Of a stretch of 64,000 nt of DNA, positions 46,986-59,482 are shown piece after piece. The translations under genes were made by a program, and so were the position numbers. The notes beneath the pieces are model-generated. The model saw only the letters and a program-made list of their open reading frames with translations, did no database searches and had not been told where the DNA came from. Position 1 is the first letter of the stretch, and every line of letters starts with the position of its first letter. Source of the stretch: Ricordea florida (Eukaryota > Cnidaria > Anthozoa > Corallimorpharia > Ricordeidae); contig OX453276.1 of NCBI GenBank assembly GCA_949710005.1, positions 11,819,199 to 11,883,198 on the forward strand. Reading direction: 5' to 3'.

Positions 46986-47929
46986 TTCAGCTGAGGGATT
47001 TCAAAATATCGTGATTATAAGCTGGTGAAATTATGACTAGAATAACTTACAGGTCCGTTCCTTTCAGTTTAAGCATCTGTGTTCTAGACCTCTTGCATCC
47101 TTTCTCTCACTGAAGTGTCTGAACCTTTGTTTACAATATCTACCTGTAGCCCATATACTACTGATAAACAATTATTAAACGAGGTTTATCACAAGTGTGT
47201 CTTCTTTACTACCTACAAAGATGGCCCAAAACGATTGTGTGCTTGAAAGCAATCACAATATTTTGCATGATGGAAACCACTTTTGGGTTTTATAGAAAGT
47301 AGGGGAGGGAGGTCGTGGTGTGTCAAAACGGGATAGACGAATACCTATACAGCATGGATTCTACTTGGGCCAGTGACGTACAATTACATACAATTATTGT
47401 AGTTGTTGGTTGAGGAAGACAAGTAATATTATACAACTTCTTAATCATCTTTTAAGGATTCCTTGTATCACCTTAGGGGGCTATCTGGTTGGATTTTGAG
47501 CCCAAATGTGTATCAAATTGTAACGTTCATAAAACTTTAGCTATGTAATGTATCGATACAGAATTTTGCATGAAGTTAAAGTAGAACATAAGTTATCATG
47601 ACAATGAGTAACATACCATAATATGTAAATCCTGGTTTATTATTAACAAAATTATTTGAACTGCTATTTTTGTACTTATTTCACGCCCCCCCCCCCCCCC
47701 ATGCTTTTCTTCAATTCTATTTACATTGGAAGCCTAATACTTCATGCAATGATGTTACATACACACCTCTACAAACCTATTGAGCAATTAGGGTTTTTGG
47801 CAAATTACGTTGCCATAGCCACAAAATGATTCTACAAAAAGTTTAACTTGGAATAACTTCAGCAATATTAATCAAAATAAGAAAAGCCTCAATAGGCTTG
47901 TAGACAACCCTTACGAAAATATGGTCTAT

Positions 47930-48640
47930 TTTAAATCATTCTATTTTATTCCTATTTTATATGCTGTTTTATTACTATCTTTTTTGTATTTTTTCCCTAT
48001 TTTTAGGGACTATTTTAAAGCAATTTTTTTATCTATTTTATACCTATTATTTTGAAACAAAAAATAGTGAAAAATAGTCCAGATCTGTGTACTCAAAAAT
48101 TCTCTAAGATAGCTTTAAAATAGCTTTAAAATAGCCTTAAAATAGTCTAAAATGTGTATGAAATCTGATGAGAAAATAGTGTTAAAATAGTATGAATAAG
48201 ACAAGCTGAAAATAAAATAGGTTGAAAATAGCCTTAAAATTGAAATAAAACAGGGATAAAATTGGGATATAATAAGAAAAAACCTTGGACAATAGACTGA
48301 AAATAGTCTTAAAAAAGGACATAAAATATGAATAAAATAGTTTCAAAATAGGTGCCCTATTTTAAAACTAGTTTATCCACAGAAAAAAACAGGTTTAAAA
48401 TAGACATAAAATATGGATAAAATTGGGATAAGTAGGGAAAAACCTTGGGCCATAAGCTGAAAATAGCCTTAAAATAGACATAAAACAGGAATAAAATTGG
48501 GATAAACAAGAAAAATCCTTGGACAATAGGCTAAAAATAGCCTTAAAATAGACATAAAACAGGGATAAAATAGTTTCAAAATAGGTGCCCTATTTTAAAA
48601 CTGTTTAATATATGCCATGCAAATCAATTGGGTATACAAA
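47930..48640. repeat. Left subterminal AAAATAG array
   Basis: Dozens of degenerate TAAAATAG, ATAAAACAG and CTATTTTA units; orientation changes at about 48,050. A 60-bp sub-unit around GGTGCCCTATTTTAAAACT occurs at 48350 and 48580. Confidence 0.75.
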
Positions 48641-50670
48641 ATAGCTTGAAAACGGGTAACACTATAGTTAAATACTCGAAAAAACCTTCCTTACAGACTA
48701 AAGTTTGCTCAAACTGTAGTACTTTACAAGTGCACCTGCATGTATGGCAGGATGGTTTGAGACATTACAGATCATATAAATTTTTCGGAGACTGTTTCAG
48801 TTAATTGCACTGTTTTATTATTTTTCACTCCTTATGTAAGGCCAAAGTGATAAAAGGAAGTATAATACAAAGTAACATAGAAAAAACAACTCATGATTAG
48901 GCAGTTAGCTAGCTGCAGTGGCTTTCTCTAGTTCCCCACATCCTTTGCCTTTTTGGGGCTGTTGTACGTTTTCCTGTACTCTGAAATAAAAATAGAGCAA
49001 AAATTAACAGGCAATATTTTACACACCAATAATTTTATATTTTAATTACCTTTGTGAACAATATGATTTTGCTATTTGATTTTTTAAAATTAAGATTGAT
49101 TGAATTATGCAACACCGTATCACTGAAAAGAATGCTATATCATATTTTGGACCATTTTCTGTCAAACTTAAATTTTAACAACTTATAGGTTCTATAATTG
49201 CAAGCAATCTTAAACTTGTTTTCGGTGTTGAGCTGTGTAACAAACGAACAAAAATTAAAGCAAATCTGTGTTTGATTGTTTCGGTCTTTCGCCCTTTAGT
49301 GCATAGTGAAGCCTTTTCACACATGGTATCGAGATCTCTGAAAAAACTTTGGTCATAAGCTAGATATTGATCGCTGTTTATGCTCTAAAGCTAAACCTAT
49401 CTTTGAGCAACAGCTTGAAACTGCAGCAGATTCAAGCAATTCTCTCATTCGAACGGCTTGCAGCTTTTCGATCAAACAGATTCCAGTCTCGATTAATTGC
49501 CCTTCACTCTGATTTTTTTGCCGAAAGACGAAGGTCAAATCAGACCAGATCATGCATGTCAAAGGACAACAAAGGACGGACTGGAGAAATCAATATCGAG
49601 TGAAACATTTTACGTTTCAAAACAAAATACGACATTCACATGATATTGGGCCACCGCGACTTTTTTTTAATCCTAACGTCTAAGAAAGGCTGTTTGCTGT
49701 CTTGCGCGCCTTGTCAGTTGTCACAACTCTTTTCTGGCGGTCAGGAAACAGGATGCTACCGTATGACCCAGCCAGTGAAGCGACCGAGATTAGAAGTTAA
49801 TTTACCGTGAAACTCGTAGTTTTGCACGGGCTATAAAGAAGTCCCAGGACTATTAGCTTTCCATAATTGTCACGCTGTGGTCAAGATAATTCATAAGGTC
49901 AGATACGTGTAATTTTGGCATATCAGTGATAGTAAATTCACGGGAATTTACGAACAAAGTGAATGCGCACTGGCGGTTTAAGCCCAGTTAACTTTTACTT
50001 GAAAGGTTAGACTATTTTTTTAAGACTAATTTAAAACTCGCGATCATTACTGTAACGGGACACAATGTGGCAGGATCAGTTACAAAGCTAATATAACAAA
50101 GCTTCCATTGACTAGCGCGCAGTTTGTCTGCTACCAATCAACCATCGTTTTCAACAGTTGTTACCAACGTTTATAACATGTATTCCGTGATCACATTCTT
50201 AATATCAGCTTAAGATTTGTTACAGAATATGTGGTCAGTTTGAGATCAATTCCTCCTTGGAGACGAAACTTCGTGCGCGCTACAAGCCACCACAAACATT
50301 ATTTCACGAAGGTCTAAATCTCTAGGGATCATCGATATATAGCTTTTACAATCATTGAATCATAGCAATACTTTTTAGAATTAAGGTACGATCTTACCTG
50401 ATATGTAGTAGACTTGAAAGGTTGACGTTGATGAAAACGAAGACAGAAGACTGAGAAAATTTGGAAAGAACGGTGGTTGAATTGATCGTTCAACTGCAGC
50501 CTGGTTCAACTGAGGGCATTGTGGCCTCGCTCTGAGCATTGGCATTCTTCTCCTCCCGCCACAAATTTCAAGCTGCTTATTGGTTCAAAGACTCGTATCC
50601 AGTTTTTGTCAGTCACATTTTGGGCTTGGTTGCTGTGCCGTTCGTGGGCTTTCGCTTTTCCTAAAAGCAT

Positions 50671-50966
50671 GGACACAGGGGACGATTCTGGCTCCAAAAA
50701 GTGGTGATTTTAAGCTGAAGGTGATCCTTCGCGTTCAACTCTTTGGCGAAGAAAGAAACTTAAACGAAAAATTCAAAGCAACCAAGAAGACGAGTTGTGT
50801 AACAACGAAATATCACAACATCAACCGGATTCCCAAGATCAAGATGCATGTAAACATGGACACGGCTCCACTTCAAAGTTACAAAGTGACACATAAGTTG
50901 ACGATATTATGCAGACGATTCAAAGTGACAGTACGTTTTCTAGCTTTTCGGACCACCTTTGTCTTG
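50671..50966 (+). pseudogene. Possible first exon of the transposon gene
   Basis: ATG (MDTGDDSGSKKW) followed by in-frame stops, then an open stretch rich in Lys, Gln and Ser (KKLKRKIQSNQEDELCNNE) up to a CTTG/GTAAGC donor at 50966. The donor phase (1) fits the exon at 51526. Degenerate. Confidence 0.4.
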
Positions 50967-51525
50967 GTAAGCGTCATTTTCTTTCTTTTCAGTCACGAGT
51001 TGAGCATAAATATTTTTGCACAATTTTCACGTAATGCATATGCCAGCCTGTTGATCGAGCCTTTGGAGAGATCTAGAGCAAATATTCCCAAGTGGAGTTT
51101 TTTTTTTTTAAGTCGCAAAGGGCCTTGAGTGTATTCCTGAGTAAGAAATTAGAATTTAGAATTGTGGCAGTACGATTTGTGTCAAAACTTCGTGCTATAA
51201 GTTAAGTGATCTTAATACATGAATGTAGTGCGCAGAACGCATGAGTTATTTTTCTATTTCAAATTTGCTGCTCCCTTTATTATAACGCACAAACAATCTT
51301 TATTACAGCCCCCAAAACGAGAGGTTTTTTTGCATCGGAGCAACTTCAAAATTATACCCCGACCATTTTTGAACGTTTAAAATCTACTTTCCTACGTCAA
51401 AAATAAAAATTCTATGGGTTTTCATTGTGCTTGAAATCAATGCCGAAGAACAATCATTATCATAGTCCCACATCCTTATAGACTATATCAGTAATTTTAT
51501 TTATATAATTTTCTTTTGATACCAG

Positions 51526-51970
51526 ATGGCAGTGTTTCCTTAATTTCTGAAAATTCTGCTGATCACAAGTTCAATGAATTTGTCAGCTTGATGCAAGAGA
51601 TACCAGCTAATGAAGAATTTCGTGAAGAGAGTAACACTGTGCATAAAGAAATCACGGATACCTACATGTATGCAGAAGAACTAGCCAGACTAATTGAGGA
51701 AATAGAAGTGGAAAAAGTCGCATTGGGTGTTGAAGAAACAAAAGATGAAGGCACAGAACTTGAATTGTTGTATGAATATAGCAGGATTACAGTTGGAGAA
51801 AGTTTAGCTCTTATCATGGCATTTATTATGCGACATAAACTGTCCATGTTTGCCCCTGATGTTCTCATCAGCCTCCTTGAGTTGCACTGCCCCAAGGAAA
51901 ATAATGTAGCGAAAGGGTTGAGCCAGTTCAAAGAATACTTCCAATGTCTTAAGCATCCTTTGAAAAAATG
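51526..51970 (+). pseudogene. Transposon-encoded protein exon, N-terminal domain
   Basis: Exon after a TTGATACCAG acceptor, open to at least 51970. Segment VGESLALIMAFIMRHKLSMFAPDVLISLLELHCP resembles a helical domain that precedes the catalytic part in large transposase-like proteins of cnidarians. Probably part of the gene of the surrounding transposon. A possible donor is AT/GTATTT near 51970. The catalytic part is not found. Confidence 0.5.
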
Positions 51971-52204
51971 TATTTTGTATTTATTTTAGAAAAATGGCGT
52001 GAAGAAAAAAGGAAAACAACTTGTTTACTTTGATCATAAAAATGGAAATTCTCTTTGATTGCCCCATCATCATGTCTAAAGCTTGTGCTAGGTCTGTGTT
52101 TTTTGTGAAGATATAGAAACAGTTTTAAATCAATCAGCATATTTTTTGGGGGTGTTATTTTCTAACTGAACAATGATAGTTGCAATTGAATTTTGATTAT
52201 CAGT

Positions 52205-52780
52205 AAATAAAATAGGAATAAAATATAGTTTCACTTGGCGTGCATGTTACGTATAACATTGTGGGGTGTTTGGGATAAAACAGGATTAAAATAGACTATT
52301 TTATACATATTTTGCAATTTGGAGTAGACTCAAAAAAACAGGAATAAAACAGTCTATTTTAAGTCTATTTTACATCATTCAAGGTTTTCATCAATAAAAT
52401 AGGATTGTAATAGCCTATTTTATGTATATTTTTCAAAGGAACTGCCAATAACCTTTCCTTTCTGCAGAAAAATATAAATAAAATAGCCTATTTTATCACT
52501 GTTTTATACAGCAATACTGATATCAGAATGTAAAATTGGGTTAAAATAGTCTGTTTTACAGACTGTTTTTTCAGGTTGGTATGAGAAAATAGAGATAAAA
52601 CATACCATCTTGTTAAAAATAGGTTTAAAATAAAAGTAAAACTCAAATAAAATAGATGCTCTATTTTCTCTTTCTGGTAAAATAGGAATAAAATATAGAT
52701 CAGTGAGGAAAAAATAGGGAAAAAATAGCTGTGATAGCATTAAAATAGTTTTAAAATATGGATAAAATAGGATTGTTTTT
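52205..52780. repeat. Right subterminal AAAATAG array
   Basis: Mirror of the left array: AAAATAG, CTATTTTA and AAAACAG units in both orientations, ending at the inverted terminus. Confidence 0.75.
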
Positions 52781-52787
52781 GTAAGGG

Positions 52788-53701
52788 AAGCCTCCCATGA
52801 GTAACTGAGCCAAATTTGATGGCAAAAGGATAAATGTAAAGGAAAAACATAGCAGGGGCAGCTAAATTTTACGCAAAAATGCTATTAATTTTTGAGAAAA
52901 ATGCGGTTAAACATTTGCAAAGCAAAATCAGTGGTGAAACCATCAATAAAGAAAACTACCACTCAGAAATTCATACAAGTAGCCTCATTGCAGTATCAAC
53001 AAATCATTTTCTTGTAAGCTATCACAACTTCTATTTCTTTTTTCTCTTCCTAGCCGGTTCTGTTGTGACAGTAAGTTCATTGAATGCAACCAGCGCTGTA
53101 TGTTATGCCTTCCCTTTGTCGCCGCTGTTCCTGGTCTCCTGGTCATGCCTGCCTTCGAGCAACTCTGTAATTCTTATGCTGCTTCTGAGTCCTATTCTCT
53201 GCTTTTTTTTTCTCCTTTCGATGTAACTTTTAGCAAAATATTGTTCAGAGTTTAATGTTAAATAATTTTTCTGTCTAACGGAGACGAAAACAAAAAATTG
53301 ACCGAGTTCACAATTCAACTTTAAATTTCAACTAGAAAGCCCCTTTAACATTATCTGTAATGGTAATAGGATTAGTGATTACAGACCGAATTGGACGACA
53401 TGACGTCTTATCAATTAGTCATAAAAATCACAATTTCCGAGAAAAGAAGAAGAGGCAAATGCGAATTATGAATGAAAATATTGTCCTTGGAGCCAATTAC
53501 TTATTTTGAAAAAAAAGCCCTAATTTAGGAGTCGGTCCACTGTTTCTATGGTGATTGAAACCATGGTTGTGATTGGTTGATTTAAAGTACAACTTTGAAA
53601 GTGACTGGCGGATTGAAGCTACGGTTTTCAGTGTGATTGGCTTATTGAACTGTCTGATACCAAACTTTCAGATAACAACTTGGAAAGTGAATAAGTAGAA
53701 A
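52788..53701. other. Intergenic DNA, no gene seen
   Basis: One open stretch at 52879-53226 has a hydrophobic, low-quality translation with no start context. Two GATTGGTTGA-type CCAAT-like boxes at 53560-53640 precede the next small ORF. Confidence 0.35.
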
Positions 53702-53914
53702 ATGAGTTCTTTTAAGCCAGTCACAATCGAGGAAACTATAATTGCTAACGAATCCACCGAGCGACTACTGGAGGTGGAGGAGGCGGTAGCATTATGGAAC
53801 CGATGCGCGATAAAGCCAGGATGCCAAAAAAATATTAAGAGAATTAAATTTACTCCGGTACTTAGAAAAGAAGATGATGACTTTTGTTATTTCGTGGGCA
53901 TCGATCTACTATAA
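53702..53914 (+). CDS. Possible 70-aa protein
   Basis: ATG followed by 70 codons, acidic N-terminal half and basic middle. Preceded by several ATTGG (CCAAT-type) boxes at 53,560-53,640. Not recognised; no splice sites seen. May be a small host ORF or a transposon relic. Confidence 0.25.
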   Translation: MSSFKPVTIEETIIANESTERLLEVEEAVALWNRCAIKPGCQKNIKRIKFTPVLRKEDDDFCYFVGIDLL

Positions 53915-54259
53915 TTATATGCAAGCTTGTATTGCTATCTCATTAATCATTGTTTCCTGGATACCTATATTTATTCCGTTAATATATTCTGCTAGTTCCT
54001 CTCGCTCCACTACCAGTCACATTTGTGCCAGGCATCAGCTTTAGTTTAATAATTTTTTTTATTTTTAATTTTCTTATCTGTTCATCCTTTTTTGTAGCTG
54101 CATATTTACTTTTTGCTCGTGATTGTTTTTCTTACTACCGACATTCGATCCATTTATTTATTTGCGTCGTCATTGGGCAGCACAGCAATCGAGCAAAATT
54201 CCTTGATTTCGTTTTGCCCCTTTTTCCTATCCCTTTAGTGCTGGGAATATGGGCATTTA

Positions 54260-54498
54260 GTATCACCGAACTAGTGGACTAATGCAAATGCCGCAATCTG
54301 ATTGGCTACGCTACTAGAGGACTATTAGTAATAGTCCTCGAGTAGCGAAATTTGTGGCGCTTTCTTTTGTTTTATTTCCAAATAATTCTTTCTTCAACTT
54401 GCATTTGCTAACTTTATTATTGCTTTTTCTGTCCGACTAGTTGGGTGATACTCAAACAACTAGACCCTTCGCCCTCAAGGGCTACAGGTCTTATTGTT
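54260..54498. repeat. Composite MITE unit, copy 2
   Basis: 54260-54451 matches 14363-14554 with few changes (GTATCACCGAACTAGT...ACTAGTTGGGTGATAC), and is followed at the same distance by a shortened AACAACTAGACCC hairpin. Confidence 0.75.
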
Positions 54499-54599
54499 AA
54501 TTAGCCTCCTGTTTCGTTAACAAAACAGTCGAGTGTCGTCACTGACTAGACTTGGAACCTGAAGACGGTCGAGCTGTAGATAAGCATATTTATGAAGCA

Positions 54600-55540
54600 A
54601 TTATGTACTGTCATTAATAAGGATTTCGAGTACTCGGCTAACAAATCTAGTGTTAAGAGCCGATTAAGCCAGTCCACCAAATTTTGGGAACGAACCCAAG
54701 ATGCCCCCTCTTTTGTAACGAATATCATTAGTCGACACGGATATTTCTTTACTGTTTCGTCTCAAAAAATAAATCCGCCTTAAGAAATCCCGCGTTTGTC
54801 CGATCTGCAATCCTGGATCTATTAGACAACCATTTAATTGAGGAGCATGATAGACCACCGCCTCGCGTTAACCCGCTGACGGTCGCTGACAGTCACAAAA
54901 AGCTTCGCATTGTAATAGACTTGCGCGAGATAAATAGGCACCTTGTCTGGCCAAAGTTGTACCACGAAGACCTGCGTTCCTTAAGCGAAGTTTTTGAGCA
55001 AGCATTTTGGTTTTTTTACGTGGGATCTGAAGTCCATCAGATCGGCAGCCCAAAGCCTCACAAAGAATCGCTACCGACATTCGCAGCGTATATGTTCAGT
55101 CATATTTCTCTGCAATCGCAGTGGCTTCCCCGCGAGGATAACGTTCGCGCTTATCCCCTAAGTAGGTTTTTATCCTGACGACTTGAGTCTGCATCCAGCG
55201 GTCTTCAAGTTTCTCGAAGCCAAATGAGACCCTTATTGAGTGGACCTATTACAACGCTCAAGTCCCAAGGTTTAACTCAAGATATTTTTCTCCCGGTTGC
55301 TCCGCAGTTGACGCATTAGTTCAGGACTGTTACCATCAAAGGGGTTGGAACGCTAATAGTTCCCGAGTGACCTTACACGTCGTTCGGGCCCTCCTTCCAT
55401 AGCAGCCCGTTAAAATACGCACCGCTCGTTAAGGAAGAAGCTTCACTCCCCAGACTAGCAGACCTGCTGATTGAAGGACCAGGTCAAAAGGCCATCTATG
55501 AGAGTGGTGGAACATGGCGGTCGACCTGCGTGCTCGCAGC
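54600..55540 (+). pseudogene. DIRS-like retroelement reverse transcriptase remnant
   Basis: Frames broken by stops and shifts. Recognisable blocks: FWERTQDAPSFV, a degenerate LLDNHLIEE, NPLTVADSHKKLRIVIDLR.IN.HL, YHEDLRSLSEVF with FWFF.WDLKS, and further on RFNSRYFSPGCSAVDALVQD, which in DIRS/Ngaro elements lies toward the end of the RT/RNase H part. No intact domain. Confidence 0.7.
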
Positions 55541-55851
55541 TTTGGCCTCATGCTTCGTTCTTTATTCTGGATTATTAACCTCAAATTGAGATATTAACCT
55601 TTATGCTTTCCCCAGCCTGTGGATTAGGAGACAGGAATTACACTCGGAGTTAATACTTTTCTTTCAAGAACTAGCGCTCCGGTGGCAACGAAGACGCCAT
55701 TTTGAAACAAAAGGCTACTTCTGTTTAAGACTAAGTCATTACCCGATTTCTACGTCAATCTTTCAGCTTACTCGCCTCCAGACTAGCGGGGGATATTAAC
55801 CCCAACCTGAGTCCTACAATTTTTAAGAGGCAAAATTGCAAGAGTGATAAT

Positions 55852-56343
55852 TATCTTAAAATTGGACATTTGAATGTTCGCTCTCTCAAGAACCGCGAGC
55901 ACCTTCAGCTTGTCAAACATACCATCTTCCAGAACAAGCTCGACGTGCTCGCCCTATCGGAGACCAGGCTAAACAGCTCTATTACCATTATTACATATAT
56001 TACGTTATTATATATTACATATTACATTATTATATTACATATATTAATCCCCGTGAAACAACATATGTATTATCGCGATTCAATTATGGCATTTGAATGC
56101 ATGAATGGCCTTGCTCCAGGGTATCTATCTGATCAGCTTATTTCGCGTTCATCAATATCAACACGCAAAACTAGAAACTCCCAGCTGTTAAATATTCCGT
56201 TATTTAGAACCGCAACTGGCCAAAGAACGTTTTACTATCGTATGGTATTTCTCCGGAACGCTCTGCCTCAAAATATTAAGTTAAATCAATCGTTAGCTCA
56301 TTTTAAGACCTTGATGAGAAAAGGACTAATAATGGATAGCTAA
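55852..56343 (+). pseudogene. Internally deleted LINE: endonuclease start joined to RT end
   Basis: HLNVRSLKNREH...LDVLALSETRLN is the beginning of an AP endonuclease domain; after an AT-rich tract (ATTACATAT units, 55985-56045) the frame continues with AFECMNGLAPGYLSDQL...TRNSQLLNIP...FYYRMVFLRNALP, the C-terminus of a CR1/RTE-like LINE ORF2. The RT core is missing. One continuous frame of 157 codons remains. Confidence 0.75.
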
Positions 56344-57440
56344 CTGAATCTGTCTAGTACGGAATACTTAAAATTCTCTACTTTTTTAGCTTCTATTAGA
56401 TTCGAATTTCTTAGTGTATTTTAGTTATTATTCACATAGAATTGATTTTTTTAATTTTATTGTGGAATAAACGTATGTATGTATCTATTGCCGGAAAACG
56501 TCCTTATTTGTTGGCTGTCCATCTTTTAACATACTCGCTCTGCGTATCGATTTTCGCCGATTTCCATCATATGCATGTTCTTAAGGCCAAGTCGGATAGT
56601 AAGTTTAGTAACTTTGTCTGCTATCACTTCTATTTTATACTTAAATATATACCTAAGTGTATTTATACGTAAGATATATAGATACCTCGAAGTATGCTCA
56701 TGTAGTTGAGAAGCTGATAGTCAGAAGCTCGATTTGCTGAGGTTTGCTCCTGTAGTTGAGAATCTCGTGACCGGAAGCTCGATTCAGTTACGTGACCTCC
56801 CCTATTATTCGAAATCGAGCCATTCACAAGATAGACTCAAAGCATGCATAGCTGCCAGGCATTCAGTCAAACCAAGAGTGAAAATTTCGAATGAAAACAA
56901 CAGTATAATTCTGCAAAGCACGACAGGTGCTTGCAACTACAAGTTGTAATTAGGACACTGTAGCGTTGTTATTTTAAGGTCACCTGTGATTCTGAGCTCG
57001 CGCCAGTGGTTGATAAGAAGAGCCAGCGGTAATTGTCGTTATTTACAAGCCTGCGATTTTAATCAGCACCTCATTTTCCACTCAGCCGCCATGTTTGTTT
57101 TTATTTAGTTGTACGAGATTAGCCGATTAACGCCTCGAGTTTAAAAGATGAATGTATCCTTCACATTTCAACAGGCACTACCCCTTGAATAAATCAGAGC
57201 TGAACGAGCGAGGTTTTTGATCAAAAGATATTATTTATAAACAGGGGTTTAGTACCGGCAGTTAGCGGTGTACCTGCCTTCCGATTATGGAGGAACTGGC
57301 GAATTTGATACTGTGGTCATCCTGGTTGCAGAAAAACTCCATTTGGAGAACGTGTCCATCCATATTCTGCTGCTCTCCGTCATAAACATAAAAACTTAGG
57401 GGTTAGGGATTCATGCCCGCAAATGAAGAGGCTTTCAGAG
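56344..57440. other. Intergenic DNA, no gene seen
   Basis: AT-rich; a short direct repeat AGTTGAGAA(G/T)CT at 56705 and 56755. No ORF that I can support. Confidence 0.35.
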
Positions 57441-57900
57441 TCATGTGCGGGACATAAAATCTGCATGCAAGTAGGTCCTTCTAATTCTCCAGATGGCCCC
57501 TGACACCGGAAATTCTTTATTTTTCTCTGTCTTTCGGCATAAAGCTGGAAGAGACTTTGCATCGTTCACCTGAACGGCAACATCGTTTTTTTTTTCCTTC
57601 GATTCTTCTGCGGTCTTCCCCTCATATCGGTCCATAAGAACTTGTGAAAAATTTGCATTTGTTCGACCGGATCGAAGATTCGCCATGTCCCGTAGCCTCA
57701 CGAACCGAGCACTGCATGGTAGCTAACACTTTCTCTTCTTCTCCAAAATTAAACTGAAAGTGTAAGTTGAACTGAGGCTTGTGAGGTTTTTCTTTTCGTT
57801 CTTCATTATAATTTTTTTGCTTGTCGTACTTAGCTTTCATCACAGAAGGTTCGCCATCACTCGTCATTTCCTCACACGAACTGGATATTCCTGTGTTCAC
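57441..57900 (-). CDS. Possible coding segment in two frames
   Basis: Two overlapping minus-strand frames (57900-57622 and 57701-57441) with protein-like, charged composition (KTAEESKEKKNDVAVQ). A CAG/GTGAAC donor-like site lies at about 57572. It could be an exon of a host gene with a frameshift. Not identified. Confidence 0.2.
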
Positions 57901-58615
57901 TTCAATTTTTTTTTTGGGAAATTTGCGCCAACGCTAACACAAGTCATACACAAAATTATATCGGACAGAGAATAACATCCAGTGGTTAAGCACAATAGGA
58001 GTACTTTTGAAAGGCAAAACCCCCGAGTAATAATTTCCAAAAATGAAGAATTTCAAACGGTGCATTTGGAACGCATCGCAAACTACATGGCTCATTGCAG
58101 CAAAATACTAGGAATATCTTCGACATACAATATATAACACACAGGAGGATAACATGCTTTTGAAGATTTCTTTATTATTTACCTGTAGTATTTGAACGTA
58201 ATGAAAAGTGGGTTATCCCTACTTCCACTTAACCGCTATGTTGAACTTCTACTTTTAAAATTTGATTGAACCAGGAGCCCATCGAGGCTCCTGATTGAAC
58301 TAATGCGGGGGGATGGGGGTATTTAGAGGATATGGATGGGGTTAACTGCGGATAGCTGAGTTCGGTCAAGATTTGTAAGCTGTAAGCTGAGAAACGATGT
58401 CTTTTTTAACTAAGAGATGTTGAGTACCTGTTAGCTGAGATTAGCAAATTGTGTCCGAGTATCTTGTAAAAATTCTCAAAAACATTGGGTCTTGTTACAC
58501 TACCTTACAAAGCTTCAATTACAAAGGCTGCGTGGCAAGATCCTATTTCAATCCGGGCAATTTGAGTTCGGCTGGGGTGGGCTGCCGTGAGGATTGTTAT
58601 ATATGACGTGAGGTG

Positions 58616-58882
58616 ATGGCGTCGAGTGACTCGACTGACTTGGGTGGAATTGTGAAAGTGATACTAAGCTTTTTTCGGCACGGCAAAGGAGCCTTTGAAC
58701 GGCATAAGAGTAGAATCTCGCTCAGCTGCCAAAAACACCATCGTTTACTAGACTTTCTCGAAGACCTTGAATTCTTTTTCCCGCTTAGCAAGTCTAATCG
58801 TTTACAAGGTGTGAAGAAACATCTTCCTGATTTTTTATTGGGAATTAGCGAGCAGGCCAGGAAATATGGCCTTGGGTCGTAG
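58616..58882 (+). CDS. Possible 88-aa ORF
   Basis: ATGGCGTCGAGT start with a good context, helical and basic (RKSRISLSCQKHHRLLDFLEDLEFFF). Ends just before a SINE. No family recognised; may be a short host exon read through. Confidence 0.25.
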   Translation: MASSDSTDLGGIVKVILSFFRHGKGAFERHKSRISLSCQKHHRLLDFLEDLEFFFPLSKSNRLQGVKKHLPDFLLGISEQARKYGLGS

Positions 58883-58900
58883 TAACTGCCATATTAACCG

Positions 58901-59236
58901 CCGACCAGTTAGCTCAGTTGGCAGAGCACTGGACTGCTGTGCGGGAGGTTGTGGGTTCAAACCCTAGCCGGACTAACACTCAGGGTCCTTACATATGATT
59001 GAGGAGAAAGTGCTGCCTTTGTAATGACATTCGCAAACGGTTAGACTTCCTAGTCTTCTTGCAGGTCCCGACTCACCATACTTGTTCCTTATAACCTGTG
59101 GGACGTTAAAGAACCCAGACACTGTTCGAAAAGAGTAGGGGATGTGGTTCCCGATGTGGTGGTCTATCTCGAGGGACGTATGTTAGATAACTCGGAAAGG
59201 GTAATGCGCTACCCTCGTTAAATAAAGATATCTGAC
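58901..59236 (+). mobile_element. tRNA-derived SINE with conserved body
   Basis: tRNA-like head CCAGTTAGCTCAGTTGGCAG (A box) and GTGGGTTCAAACCC (B box), then a body with AACACTCAGGGTCCTT, GAGAAAGTGCTGCC and GTGGGACGTTAAAGAACC and a short AT-rich end. This is a SINE layout that I know from anthozoans. Not a functional tRNA: the acceptor stem is not closed. Confidence 0.85.
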
Positions 59237-59482
59237 TTGATTGATCGAGCACAAGTTTTTTTAGGAGATTTGCGTTACGGTATAACTTTATCAGTTCTTC
59301 AAAGATCTGCAACCAACTATGCAACGTAACTACTATTCATTTTCCGTTCATTCTCCTCTGAGTAAAGGTAGTTGCAGAAGAACGGTGCGTGCACGTGAAG
59401 TAGGTGTTACATAAAACGATTTTGGTATTTACAATAGACAGATTGCTCAGAGCTTTTTAAAAACAATCATATTGCTACAGTG

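Larger units (their letters stand above)
47908..52787. mobile_element. 4.9-kb DNA transposon with subterminal AAAATAG arrays
   Basis: Inverted ends CCCTTACGAAAATATGG... and ...ATTGTTTTTGTAAGGG. Within about 700 bp of the left end and 580 bp of the right end the DNA is a degenerate array of AAAATAG/ATAAAAC units with inverted parts. The interior contains a two-exon gene remnant at 50671-51970. No clear target duplication (AA on each side at most). Superfamily not assigned. Confidence 0.6.

Noticed and set aside
47930-48640. Satellite or centromeric array
   Set aside because: Mirrored by a second array 4 kb away and bounded by inverted ends, so it belongs to a transposon.
50580-51128. 182-codon ORF in the transposon interior
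   Set aside because: A different frame in the same place shows protein-like text and a donor in phase with the next exon; this frame does not.
58901-58975. Functional tRNA gene
   Set aside because: A and B boxes are present, but it continues into a SINE body and the stems are imperfect.
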